Shown piece after piece: positions 50,312-56,371 of a stretch of DNA of 56,371 nucleotides. Numbering within the stretch: position 1 is the first letter of the stretch; every line of letters begins with the position of its first letter. Source of the DNA: a virus; the IMG/VR virus record IMGVR_UViG_3300021376_000070, positions 1 to 56,371 of that record; one strand, given 5' to 3'. Below the pieces are notes generated by a model. The model worked only from the letters and a program-made list of their open reading frames with translations, searched no databases and was not told the origin of the DNA. Position numbers and translations under genes: made by a program.

Positions 50312-50474
50312 CTGGTAAGTCCTCAATGATTCTTATGAGACGCTGGAATGCTCGGATTTCCCCCACCGCCTCTCGGTAAGCAGGGTAGTCCTCAACAGCA
50401 CTGAAAGAAATTCTCTCTTTCAGCGCCTGTTGTTCTTTTTTAAGCTCATCGAGGAGGTAGTCCTTTAGTGCCAA
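50304..50474 (-). CDS. Small helical protein, 56 aa, TTG start
   Basis: The TTG at 50474 follows GGAG by six bases within the end of the portal gene, and the ORF ends with TAA at 50304-50306, overlapping the GroES-like start. The sequence is helical (DYLLDELKKEQQALKERI and YREAVGEIRAFQRLIRII). Too short for usual ORF cut-offs but well coupled. Resembles short helical phage proteins next to portals. Confidence 0.6.
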   Translation of the reverse strand: MALKDYLLDELKKEQQALKERISFSAVEDYPAYREAVGEIRAFQRLIRIIEDLPDE

Positions 50475-52830
50475 TGTTTGCTCCTATTTTCAAGCCTTCA
50501 ATTTGTTGCTTGACTTCCATTGCCTTGTTGGCGTCCATGACCTTTGCGCCAATGTTTGCCCCAGCAATGCGCTCTTGAGAGGCGATACGCTCGCGTTCGC
50601 GCTGATCTTTTGCGACAAGGTCTGCCTCTCGCAGCTTGACATCTGCTTCGTCTTTGGCTTTCTTCCGCAAAACTTCTGCTTCCCTAATCTCCAGTTCTTT
50701 TTGCTGCTGCTGTATCACTGGGTCTTGAGCGGCTTGCTGCGCTGCCTTTTGAGCCATCTCTGCCTGATCTTTTGCCAGCAGTTTGTCTGAGGCGGCGGCA
50801 ACGGCGCGGGAGAGTTCGACCTCGATGTCCTCTGGCAATTGCTCGTCCGAAGGAGGCAGAGCAACACCCAGCATCTTTTCGATCTCCACGCGGTACTGGA
50901 ATCCAACATGCTCGTTGATATGCGCCATCATGGCGGCTTGAATGAACTGTGCGCGGGGATTCTGACCCACGATCTGCTGAATCTTTGGATCTTGCATGGC
51001 GTTCATGTGGACCTTGATATGAGCCTCATGGTCCTGATACAGGAATGCCTTAACGGGCTTGCCAGCCATCACTGCCATGTTTTCTGAAACAGGGTTCATG
51101 GGCTTCTGATCGTCCTCAATCGGGATGATCTTGCCGACATTCTTGATACCCAGAACCTCCAGCATCTGGCGATGCAGTTGCGGCAGGTCATAAATCTGGG
51201 GAGCGCCCTGCGCCAGTTGAAGCGCGGCTTGATACTGGACTACCCGCTGCGCCATTGTGGAGGCGTTGGGGTCCGACACAGGGATGATGTCCACCATGTC
51301 GTAGTCGGTCTTCTTGGCTTTTTTTGGAGCGTCTACTTCGTAGGAATAGGTGTCTGGGGTGTAGTCCCTGACAATTGCCGAGATCAGCTTAAATTCATGC
51401 TTCATGGCAGCATGAACCCGAGCCTGCACCGCGCTCATGACCTTTAATGTCCGCTCAAGGATTGCCAAGGTCGTTCCTACCGGGGCTTGGTTGGACATAT
51501 CGCCAACTTTCAAATCTGCCACGGAGGCGAATTTTCTGCCCTCTTCGACGATGGTGTTGAGGAGGTTGTACAGAGTTGCGCTTGGTTCTTTGTAGGGTAG
51601 AGGAACGACCGAGTCCTTGATGGTCATTCCGGTCACATCTACATCTCGCCACTCACCCGGCGAAATTGGGGTGTCATCCCCCTTGACCCGCAAATCTTTG
51701 GACTTGAAACCCCCGGGGAGATTGGACAGAGTGCCAGCGTCAACAAGTTGTCGAAGGATGGATGTCGCACTCTTTGCAAAACCACCGACGAGGTGAATCA
51801 AGCCAAAGCCGTAGAAGCCAAAACCCGGGATGTAGAGGTAGTGCGTGAAGTGCATCCGCTTCTGCCTCGTCTCATCATCCTCAAGGTAGTTACGCCGAAT
51901 CGCCAGAATCTCGCCCGTCGAGGCGATAGTGATGACATACGGCAAAGCAATACCGTCCGGGTCTTCGTATCCCGGCAAATCGTAATCAATGTGAATCTCA
52001 TACAAGAGGTAACGATCATCATCAACGATGTTGATCCCAGTCTCTTCGTCTTTTTTCTTCTCAATCTCAGTGGTTGTGCGCTGCGGTTCAGCCAGTTCAA
52101 TGTCTTTGTAGAAGCCAGCCACCTGAAGTTTGCGTATCTGGTTATGCGTTTTACGCATACGATGCGCGATTCGCGGCGCAGAAAGCAGGTCAGATGCCCC
52201 GTAAGGCACAATGATGTCCTCGGCGGGGACAAACATGGCAACTTGCCTGTTTAAACTGGGATCAAAATAGACTTTTTTGAACGCCGATCCGGTGATGGGC
52301 AGGTTCCAGAGCAGCCTTTCATGCTCGCTGCGGTACTCAGCCATCACTTCGGTAAGTTCGTAGTTCATGTCGTCTTGAACACGAGACGCCGCCTCTTCTT
52401 TTTCCCGGCTGATTTTGCCGATGATTTTGGTTTTGACTGGACCGGAGGCGGGAAATGTCTCCAAAATGGTCTCGGATTGGAATTTGACGACCGATTCCGA
52501 GAGGATGGGGTGATAAACGCCACAAGCGCCGTCCCAAGGCTCTGTTCTTTCGTCAATCCGCAGCCCCAGAAGGTCCAATCCCTCTTTGTAGGTGCGCTCC
52601 CAGTCCTTGCGGGAGGTTAAATCATCCCTGATGAACTGCAAAAGATCAGAGGACAGCAGTTCAAGCTGTCCCTCGGACAGCTTTTCTGCCAGATTTTCAT
52701 CAAAAGAGGGAAGATTGATTTCAATTTCTACGATAGGCTCTTCACCGCCCTCTATCTCGATCTCAATTTCCACCTCGGGAGTGATCTCGGCTTCGATGCC
52801 AACCGGAAGGGCGTATAGTGACTTTTCCAT
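50446..52830 (-). CDS. Portal protein (P22-like)
   Basis: 794 aa, typical of P22/SU10-type portals. Acidic N-terminal stretch (EVEIEIEIEGGEEPIVEIEI), then DWERTYKEGLDLLGLRIDER with EPWDGACGVYHPI, the wing and stem region, and GFYGFGLIHLVGGFAKSA. The last 150 residues are a coiled coil (QQQQKELEIREAEVLRKKAK). The dodecamer forms the DNA channel at one vertex. It follows the terminase. Confidence 0.9.
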   Translation of the reverse strand: MEKSLYALPVGIEAEITPEVEIEIEIEGGEEPIVEIEINLPSFDENLAEKLSEGQLELLSSDLLQFIRDDLTSRKDWERTYKEGLDLLGLRIDERTEPWDGACGVYHPILSESVVKFQSETILETFPASGPVKTKIIGKISREKEEAASRVQDDMNYELTEVMAEYRSEHERLLWNLPITGSAFKKVYFDPSLNRQVAMFVPAEDIIVPYGASDLLSAPRIAHRMRKTHNQIRKLQVAGFYKDIELAEPQRTTTEIEKKKDEETGINIVDDDRYLLYEIHIDYDLPGYEDPDGIALPYVITIASTGEILAIRRNYLEDDETRQKRMHFTHYLYIPGFGFYGFGLIHLVGGFAKSATSILRQLVDAGTLSNLPGGFKSKDLRVKGDDTPISPGEWRDVDVTGMTIKDSVVPLPYKEPSATLYNLLNTIVEEGRKFASVADLKVGDMSNQAPVGTTLAILERTLKVMSAVQARVHAAMKHEFKLISAIVRDYTPDTYSYEVDAPKKAKKTDYDMVDIIPVSDPNASTMAQRVVQYQAALQLAQGAPQIYDLPQLHRQMLEVLGIKNVGKIIPIEDDQKPMNPVSENMAVMAGKPVKAFLYQDHEAHIKVHMNAMQDPKIQQIVGQNPRAQFIQAAMMAHINEHVGFQYRVEIEKMLGVALPPSDEQLPEDIEVELSRAVAAASDKLLAKDQAEMAQKAAQQAAQDPVIQQQQKELEIREAEVLRKKAKDEADVKLREADLVAKDQRERERIASQERIAGANIGAKVMDANKAMEVKQQIEGLKIGANIGTKGLPPR

Positions 52831-52838
52831 AGCGGTCC

Positions 52839-55232
52839 TCAGTAATATGCCGTTTTACGGGGCATAAAAGAACTCTCAACTTCGTCCGACTCTAGTTTGA
52901 TGAAGCCGCCTTGTCTGAAACGAAGCAATGCTTGGGTTGTTGAGTCCACCAAGTCATCGTGGTCGCCGTTTGGAAACGAGGCAAGCTCCTCCACCAGTTC
53001 ATCAGCCCAACGAGTTTCGGGTCTCCAAACCATGCCAGACGCAAAAAGATCAGACACGGCGTTTACACGAGCTATCTTATCCGACCCTTTGCTCGGTGTG
53101 TACTCTGAAATTGGGATGCCCATCTTCCTCATCTCATAGATGAGGGGCGCTCCAGCCGCCTTTTTTTCCACAATCAGGGTGTCTGGGTTCCATTCTTTCC
53201 ATAACTCAAAGGCGGTTTTCTTCAGTTCTGGGAACTCCATGCGCTCTTTGAAGGCGTCCAGAACAATGATGTTGGCAATCTCAGAGCCGTCTACATCCCT
53301 GTAGAAGACGCCCCATGTAGTGCAAGCTGAATAGTCTGCCCTGTTGTTTTTTTCAAAGGCTGTATCCCAGCTTTGGATGATGTAATCCACCTCGGGAGGG
53401 CGATCTTTTTCCCAAATTTTCCACATATCCCGCTTGATGATGGCTCCCTCTTCTGAGGTGGGGTTTTGTTGGTACTGCGCTTCCCACTTGCCCACAGGCA
53501 GTTCTGCCTTGATAGCCTCAAGCTCTTCCTGCTTCCAAAACTCGCCCCACAAGGGTTTACCGGAAGGCAGCAAAGCTGGCAATTCAATGATTTCCCAGTC
53601 TTCCAAGTCTTTTTTGACGGTTGTATTGAGAATTTGACCCGTTAAATCTCGCTTCGACCACCGAGTGTTGTGGCTGATGATGCCATTGGCGATGAAGTTT
53701 TCCGTGCGGTCCACTTCAACGTCAAACACCTCTTCTTTGCCATCAGGAGTGATGCTGATAATTGGATCGACTGTGAAGTCTGAGGTACGCTGAAGCTCGC
53801 TCAAGAACATCTGGCGTTTTCCCGTATCCGACTGCAAGGTTGCAATCGTTGCAAAGGAGTCCACGCACCGCTCCTGTGGAGTGGTCATGATCAATGCAGA
53901 GCTTGCCCCCCCAATGGGCGCGGGTGTTTTGCCCAGAAGGCTGCTCACCGCAGATGTCGCAGCGGTTACCCCGCTCTTCAACCATTTGATTAAATTGTTC
54001 CAGCGTGATGCCGTAGCGATGCTTGATTCTTTTGGCTCTGTTTTGCTCTGGAGTTGATTTTGGAGGCGTGTACTGCTGTCTGTAGCAGGATATACACAGT
54101 CCTTTGCAATGCACAGGCTGTCCGCATCCACAGAGTTTGTTACGCCATTTACCATGATGCCCAAAGGGCTGGCGAAGGGCTTCTGGGTTTTTGCGTCGGT
54201 ATGACTCTCTTGCCGCGCAGGCTCCGCACATTCCAGGCTTTGTTTTTGCTCTGGATGGTCGAGTGCAGCCTTCAACGATACAAGATCGTCCCCCACCCTC
54301 AACTGATTGAGCCGCGTCCATTCCAGAACTCCTTCATTCATCACAAGAAACGGGTGTCTCTCGTTTGCACGGAGTATTCTGCCAGATTTTGTTTGTATCC
54401 GATATATAGCATCAAAACCACTTGACTGCCAGTTGTTTACCTTGGCGGTTGTCAATCTACCCTCTTCAAAGGTGGCTACGATGTCTCCGGGGCGTATTTC
54501 TGCCAGAGGTTTTTGGGTTCCATTGCCCATCAAAACTGAAGTATCCCCGGTCATGCACATAACTATAACAATAGACCCCCCGGGCTGGAGACGCTGCCGG
54601 GGACCGGATGAGTACCACTCATAGACTCTGTCATAGACCGCAGGACTGCCCTGCATGGCTTCTTGTTCACTGTGTGGGTCGTCAATGATCAATACATCAG
54701 CGCCTTTGCCGGTCACTGCGCCGCCCACGCCAATGGCAAAGTAATCACCGCCCTTGGAGGTGTTCCATCTACCTGCGGCTTTGGAATCTGCTGACATCTT
54801 GGTGGGGAAGATGTCCTGATACTCGGTCGATCCAACCAAGTTTCTGACCTTACGACCAAATCCCACTGCTAATTCTGCGGTGTGAGCGGTCTGGATGATC
54901 TTTTTTTCCGGATACATCCCCAAAAACCATGCCGGGAACAGGAAAGAGGCGAATTCTGACTTAGTGTGCCGGGGTGGCATATTGATGATCAGGCGCTTCA
55001 ATTCCCCCCGAGCGACTCGCTCAAAGGCTTCTGCCATGATCTGGTGATGTTTGCCGGGGATGAATGCCGACCACATCTGCCGCACAAATGGCATGAAGTT
55101 CTGTCGGCACCGCTCTTTTTTGTCTGCCTGAAGCAGAGTATGGATCTTTTTGATCTCTGGAGAACCATCTGGCAGTGTATCGAGCAAAGCCAGATACTGC
55201 CTGATTTCATCCCGGGTCAGAAGATCACTCAT
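52839..55232 (-). CDS. Terminase large subunit with intein
   Basis: 797 aa, made of about 500 aa of terminase (exteins) and a 297-aa intein. The ATPase part has MPPRHTKS (86-92, Walker A-like) and DVLIIDDPHSE; after the intein, TRWSKRDLTG resumes the conserved TRW..DL.G block; the nuclease part has YIIQSWDTAFEKN and a late DHDDLVDSTT. It drives DNA packaging into the prohead and cuts concatemers. The intein must splice out between Met225 and Thr523 for a normal enzyme. Confidence 0.93.
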   Translation of the reverse strand: MSDLLTRDEIRQYLALLDTLPDGSPEIKKIHTLLQADKKERCRQNFMPFVRQMWSAFIPGKHHQIMAEAFERVARGELKRLIINMPPRHTKSEFASFLFPAWFLGMYPEKKIIQTAHTAELAVGFGRKVRNLVGSTEYQDIFPTKMSADSKAAGRWNTSKGGDYFAIGVGGAVTGKGADVLIIDDPHSEQEAMQGSPAVYDRVYEWYSSGPRQRLQPGGSIVIVMCMTGDTSVLMGNGTQKPLAEIRPGDIVATFEEGRLTTAKVNNWQSSGFDAIYRIQTKSGRILRANERHPFLVMNEGVLEWTRLNQLRVGDDLVSLKAALDHPEQKQSLECAEPARQESHTDAKTQKPFASPLGIMVNGVTNSVDADSLCIAKDCVYPATDSSTRLQNQLQSKTEPKESSIATASRWNNLIKWLKSGVTAATSAVSSLLGKTPAPIGGASSALIMTTPQERCVDSFATIATLQSDTGKRQMFLSELQRTSDFTVDPIISITPDGKEEVFDVEVDRTENFIANGIISHNTRWSKRDLTGQILNTTVKKDLEDWEIIELPALLPSGKPLWGEFWKQEELEAIKAELPVGKWEAQYQQNPTSEEGAIIKRDMWKIWEKDRPPEVDYIIQSWDTAFEKNNRADYSACTTWGVFYRDVDGSEIANIIVLDAFKERMEFPELKKTAFELWKEWNPDTLIVEKKAAGAPLIYEMRKMGIPISEYTPSKGSDKIARVNAVSDLFASGMVWRPETRWADELVEELASFPNGDHDDLVDSTTQALLRFRQGGFIKLESDEVESSFMPRKTAYY
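53667..54557 (-). other. Intein within the large terminase (residues 226-522)
   Basis: Begins with Cys226 (CMTGDTSV, block A), has RPGDIV and a HPFLV block B, and ends EVDRTENFIANGIISHN with Asn522 before Thr523. These are the splice-junction residues of class 1 inteins (Cys, His-Asn, Thr). The stretch between blocks B and F is low in similarity to intein or endonuclease domains in this frame, because that DNA also encodes an HNH gene in another frame. Confidence 0.9.
53743..54321 (-). CDS. Endonuclease VII-like HNH gene nested in the intein, other frame
   Basis: 192 aa, ATG at 54321 with AAGGAG and a seven-base spacer just upstream, both inside intein coding sequence. Cysteine pairs CIVEGC, CGAC, CGCG, CISC and the core RCDICGEQPSG followed by LCIDHDHSTGAVRGLLCNDC match the T4 endonuclease VII-type HNH family. 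This is probably the homing endonuclease for the intein. Relative to the terminase the frame is shifted by -1, so both frames are open over 579 bases. Confidence 0.82.
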   Translation of the reverse strand: MDAAQSVEGGGRSCIVEGCTRPSRAKTKPGMCGACAARESYRRKNPEALRQPFGHHGKWRNKLCGCGQPVHCKGLCISCYRQQYTPPKSTPEQNRAKRIKHRYGITLEQFNQMVEERGNRCDICGEQPSGQNTRAHWGGKLCIDHDHSTGAVRGLLCNDCNLAVGYGKTPDVLERASAYLRLHSRSNYQHHS

Positions 55233-55459
55233 AGAGAGAGCATCTTCTCCACAGAGCGGTCACGAAGTTTGATGGTCCGGACCCTATGGGGGACTGTGGT
55301 CAACAGTCCCTGATCTTGCAGGTCATGAATAATTCGGTGAATATTTGACTTGGAGTGCAGCCCAAGCCCAGTGGCGACATCCTGCAAAGAAGGGGGGAAC
55401 CCCTTCATCCTGATGTAGGCTTGGATGAACTCCAAAACCGCTTTTTGGCGTTCTGTCAC
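55229..55459 (-). CDS. LexA-like winged helix-turn-helix protein, 76 aa
   Basis: GTG at 55459 is chosen over the TTG at 55474 because AAAGGA lies six bases before it and the protein then begins MTERQKAVLEFIQAY as LexA does. GFPPSLQDVATGLGLHSKSN forms the helix-turn-helix, with a wing at RTIKL. There is no C-terminal peptidase domain. Overlap with the terminase (ATGA) and its position suggest a small-terminase or regulator role. GTTTAAAC lies at 55487. Confidence 0.75.
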   Translation of the reverse strand: MTERQKAVLEFIQAYIRMKGFPPSLQDVATGLGLHSKSNIHRIIHDLQDQGLLTTVPHRVRTIKLRDRSVEKMLSL

Positions 55460-55501
55460 TGTCGTTCCTTTCAAATGAGGAGCGCAGTTTAAACGCGAAC
55501 A

Positions 55502-55768
55502 TCAGTTCGTGCAAGTGCCTTGTGCGGGTTCCCAATCCCAGCCAAAAACCCAAAGCATCATCTTGCGAATGTGCCAGCGGGGTTTCTGGTAAACGGCAAA
55601 CTTGGTGTACCAATCCTTAGTTCCACCAGGCATGACCCAATACCCCACCGCCTGGGGTTGATGGGAAAGGAAAGAAATAGACTCAGCGGGGGCGGTGAAG
55701 GTCATCTCTTTGGTTTGGGCTGGGTTATCGGGATTTCCTTGGTCTGGAATGAATGGTTGTTGTAACAA
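55502..55768 (-). CDS. Hypothetical protein, 88 aa, TTG start
   Basis: The TTG at 55768 follows GGAG by six bases. Contains AVGYWVMPGGTKDWYTKFAV and KPRWHIRKMMLWVFGWDWEP, a Trp/aromatic-rich C-terminus that could associate with membrane. I recall similar short phage proteins ending in such a motif. Function unknown. Confidence 0.6.
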   Translation of the reverse strand: MLQQPFIPDQGNPDNPAQTKEMTFTAPAESISFLSHQPQAVGYWVMPGGTKDWYTKFAVYQKPRWHIRKMMLWVFGWDWEPAQGTCTN

Positions 55769-55848
55769 TGTCTTCTCCTAATTAGGAAACCTTCTTTGGT
55801 CTGGGTTTGCTTGACTTTTGTGGGAGCGCCACAAAGAGGGCATTTCAT
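55702..55848 (-). CDS. NrdR-like zinc-ribbon microprotein, 48 aa
   Basis: ATG at 55848 overlaps the upstream gene stop and the ORF ends with TGA at 55702-55704, overlapping the next gene by 67 bases. CPLCGAPTKVKQTQTKEGFL with RRRHCYNNHSFQTKE matches the N-terminal zinc ribbon of NrdR without the ATP-cone. Could be a small DNA- or RNA-binding protein. Short size limits confidence. Confidence 0.6.
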   Translation of the reverse strand: MKCPLCGAPTKVKQTQTKEGFLIRRRHCYNNHSFQTKEIPITQPKPKR

Positions 55849-56030
55849 GAATTTTTGTTTCTGAGTGTTTTTTCAACCAACTTGGCAAAGGTCAAGCACC
55901 ACTGCGGTCTGTTTTTGTCGTAGTCGATAAAAAGCTCAAATTCAATATGGTAGAAGATGTTTTCTACCTCATTTTCAGTGATTCCAACCCACTCCTTCTT
56001 GTAGTCCTGAATGTCGTCATCATCTTTCAT
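55845..56030 (-). CDS. Hypothetical acidic protein, 61 aa
   Basis: Good ribosome site (AAGGAG, eight-base spacer). Acidic, with KKEWVGITENEVENIFYHIE, then a YDKNRPQWCLTFAKLVE helix. Overlaps the zinc-ribbon microprotein by four bases. I recall similar phage proteins containing WVGLTDEE-type patterns; function unknown. Confidence 0.65.
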   Translation of the reverse strand: MKDDDDIQDYKKEWVGITENEVENIFYHIEFELFIDYDKNRPQWCLTFAKLVEKTLRNKNS

Positions 56031-56043
56031 TTTAAAAACTCCT

Positions 56044-56142
56044 TCACCTGTTCATACACACCATTACGGCAGCCTTGATCTTTTCCTGCTCGGTCTTTGC
56101 CTTTAGGACTGCCTCTTGATGTATCTTGCTTAATGGTTTCAT
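56044..56142 (-). CDS. Tiny hypothetical protein, 32 aa
   Basis: ATG at 56142 overlaps the upstream stop (ATGA); helical, basic and Lys-rich (MKPLSKIHQEAVLKAKTEQE). The long in-frame extension is shadow. Only coupling supports it. Confidence 0.4.
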   Translation of the reverse strand: MKPLSKIHQEAVLKAKTEQEKIKAAVMVCMNR

Positions 56143-56366
56143 GATGCGTACCCATCCGTAATGACTTTGTTTTTCGCTTCTTCGAGCGCACCGATCAGTG
56201 TGAGCCTGTCCGGTACGCTTGAGGTCTTGATCTTGAACTGACCCCTGTCTTTCCAGAAGCACAGCACGATCACGGTGTCTGGACCTTCGTTGCTGGCTTC
56301 GTTCAACACCTCCTTAGCATTGACCTTGTGGTGGTGCGGGATGGTTGCCATTTTTAATTTACTCAT
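56139..56366 (-). CDS. Hypothetical protein near window edge, 75 aa
   Basis: Starts at 56366 (or the second Met at 56351). Contains NEGPDTVIVLCFWKDRGQFK and LTLIGALEEAKNKVI, a small alpha/beta fold. The ORF is complete within the window, but its upstream ribosome site is cut by the edge. No family recognised. Confidence 0.6.
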   Translation of the reverse strand: MSKLKMATIPHHHKVNAKEVLNEASNEGPDTVIVLCFWKDRGQFKIKTSSVPDRLTLIGALEEAKNKVITDGYAS

Positions 56367-56371
56367 GCGCT

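Larger units (their letters stand above)
1134..55494. repeat. Dispersed 8-bp palindrome GTTTAAAC, 25 copies
   Basis: Exact copies start at 1134, 3242, 6009, 7522, 8692, 8923, 11837, 12375, 12961, 13462, 18770, 19564, 21422, 24584, 25480, 28887, 29424, 32636, 40788, 42098, 43492, 47063, 48371, 52249 and 55487. Nineteen also have C before or G after the core, towards CGTTTAAACG. Copies occur in coding sequence in different frames (L-N or F-K) on both strands and between genes. Under base composition alone less than one is expected. The role is not known. Confidence 0.9.

Noticed and set aside
53743-54321. Idea that the HNH reading is a mere shadow of the terminase
   Set aside because: It has a full set of HNH cysteine and histidine motifs plus a Shine-Dalgarno, which shadows lack; kept as a feature.
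1-56371. DNA polymerase, RNA polymerase, repressor or toxin-antitoxin genes
   Set aside because: Searched for characteristic motifs; none seen. Probably outside the window, or absent.

Overview
The window is part of the genome of a tailed double-stranded DNA bacteriophage (Caudoviricetes), probably an uncultured aquatic phage. It has a complete virion-building set: LexA-like helix-turn-helix protein, large terminase, portal, GroES-like protein, scaffold, major capsid protein, P22/SU10-type head-tail adaptors, tail and fibre proteins, and holin plus endolysin. There are no ribosomal, tRNA or metabolic host genes. The GH108-type endolysin and P22-like connector point to a podovirus-like particle and a Gram-negative host (inference; host not identifiable from sequence alone). 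No DNA or RNA polymerase gene is seen. A partial gene at the left edge shows the genome continues on that side.

Layout. 1-5.9 kb (+): an operon of overlapping small genes around a SprT-like zincin, a CobS/MoxR-type AAA+ ATPase, a CobT-like protein split in two (zincin-like part, vWA part), and small unknowns, closed by a strong terminator. 6.0-9.1 kb (-): primase-helicase, small HNH protein, a 730-bp non-coding stretch with two candidate small RNAs, and a RusA-like resolvase. 9.1-13.8 kb (+): Cas4/RecB-like nuclease, ERF annealing protein, an SSB-tip protein, ribbon-helix-helix protein, DUF3310, tyrosine integrase, two more nuclease-like genes and a zinc-ribbon protein. 13.8-56.4 kb (-): late genes read right to left, from packaging and head through connector, tail fibres, lysis and internal-virion-like proteins to a 3383-residue polyvalent protein at the left end.

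How the parts work together. Recombination genes (nuclease, ERF, SSB-like, RusA, Ref-like) form a replication/recombination module beside the integrase. The late module packages DNA and builds the particle. The giant protein, with three ADP-ribosyltransferase-like segments and a zincin-like segment, is of the kind thought to be injected with the DNA to act on the host.

Most unusual points. (1) The large terminase carries an intein whose DNA also encodes, in a different frame and with its own Shine-Dalgarno, an endonuclease VII-type HNH gene. (2) The 8-bp palindrome GTTTAAAC occurs 25 times where less than one is expected. (3) A compact transcription unit at 8.25-8.41 kb looks like a structured small RNA. 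(4) One tail-region protein is built from 15 exact 20-residue repeats.
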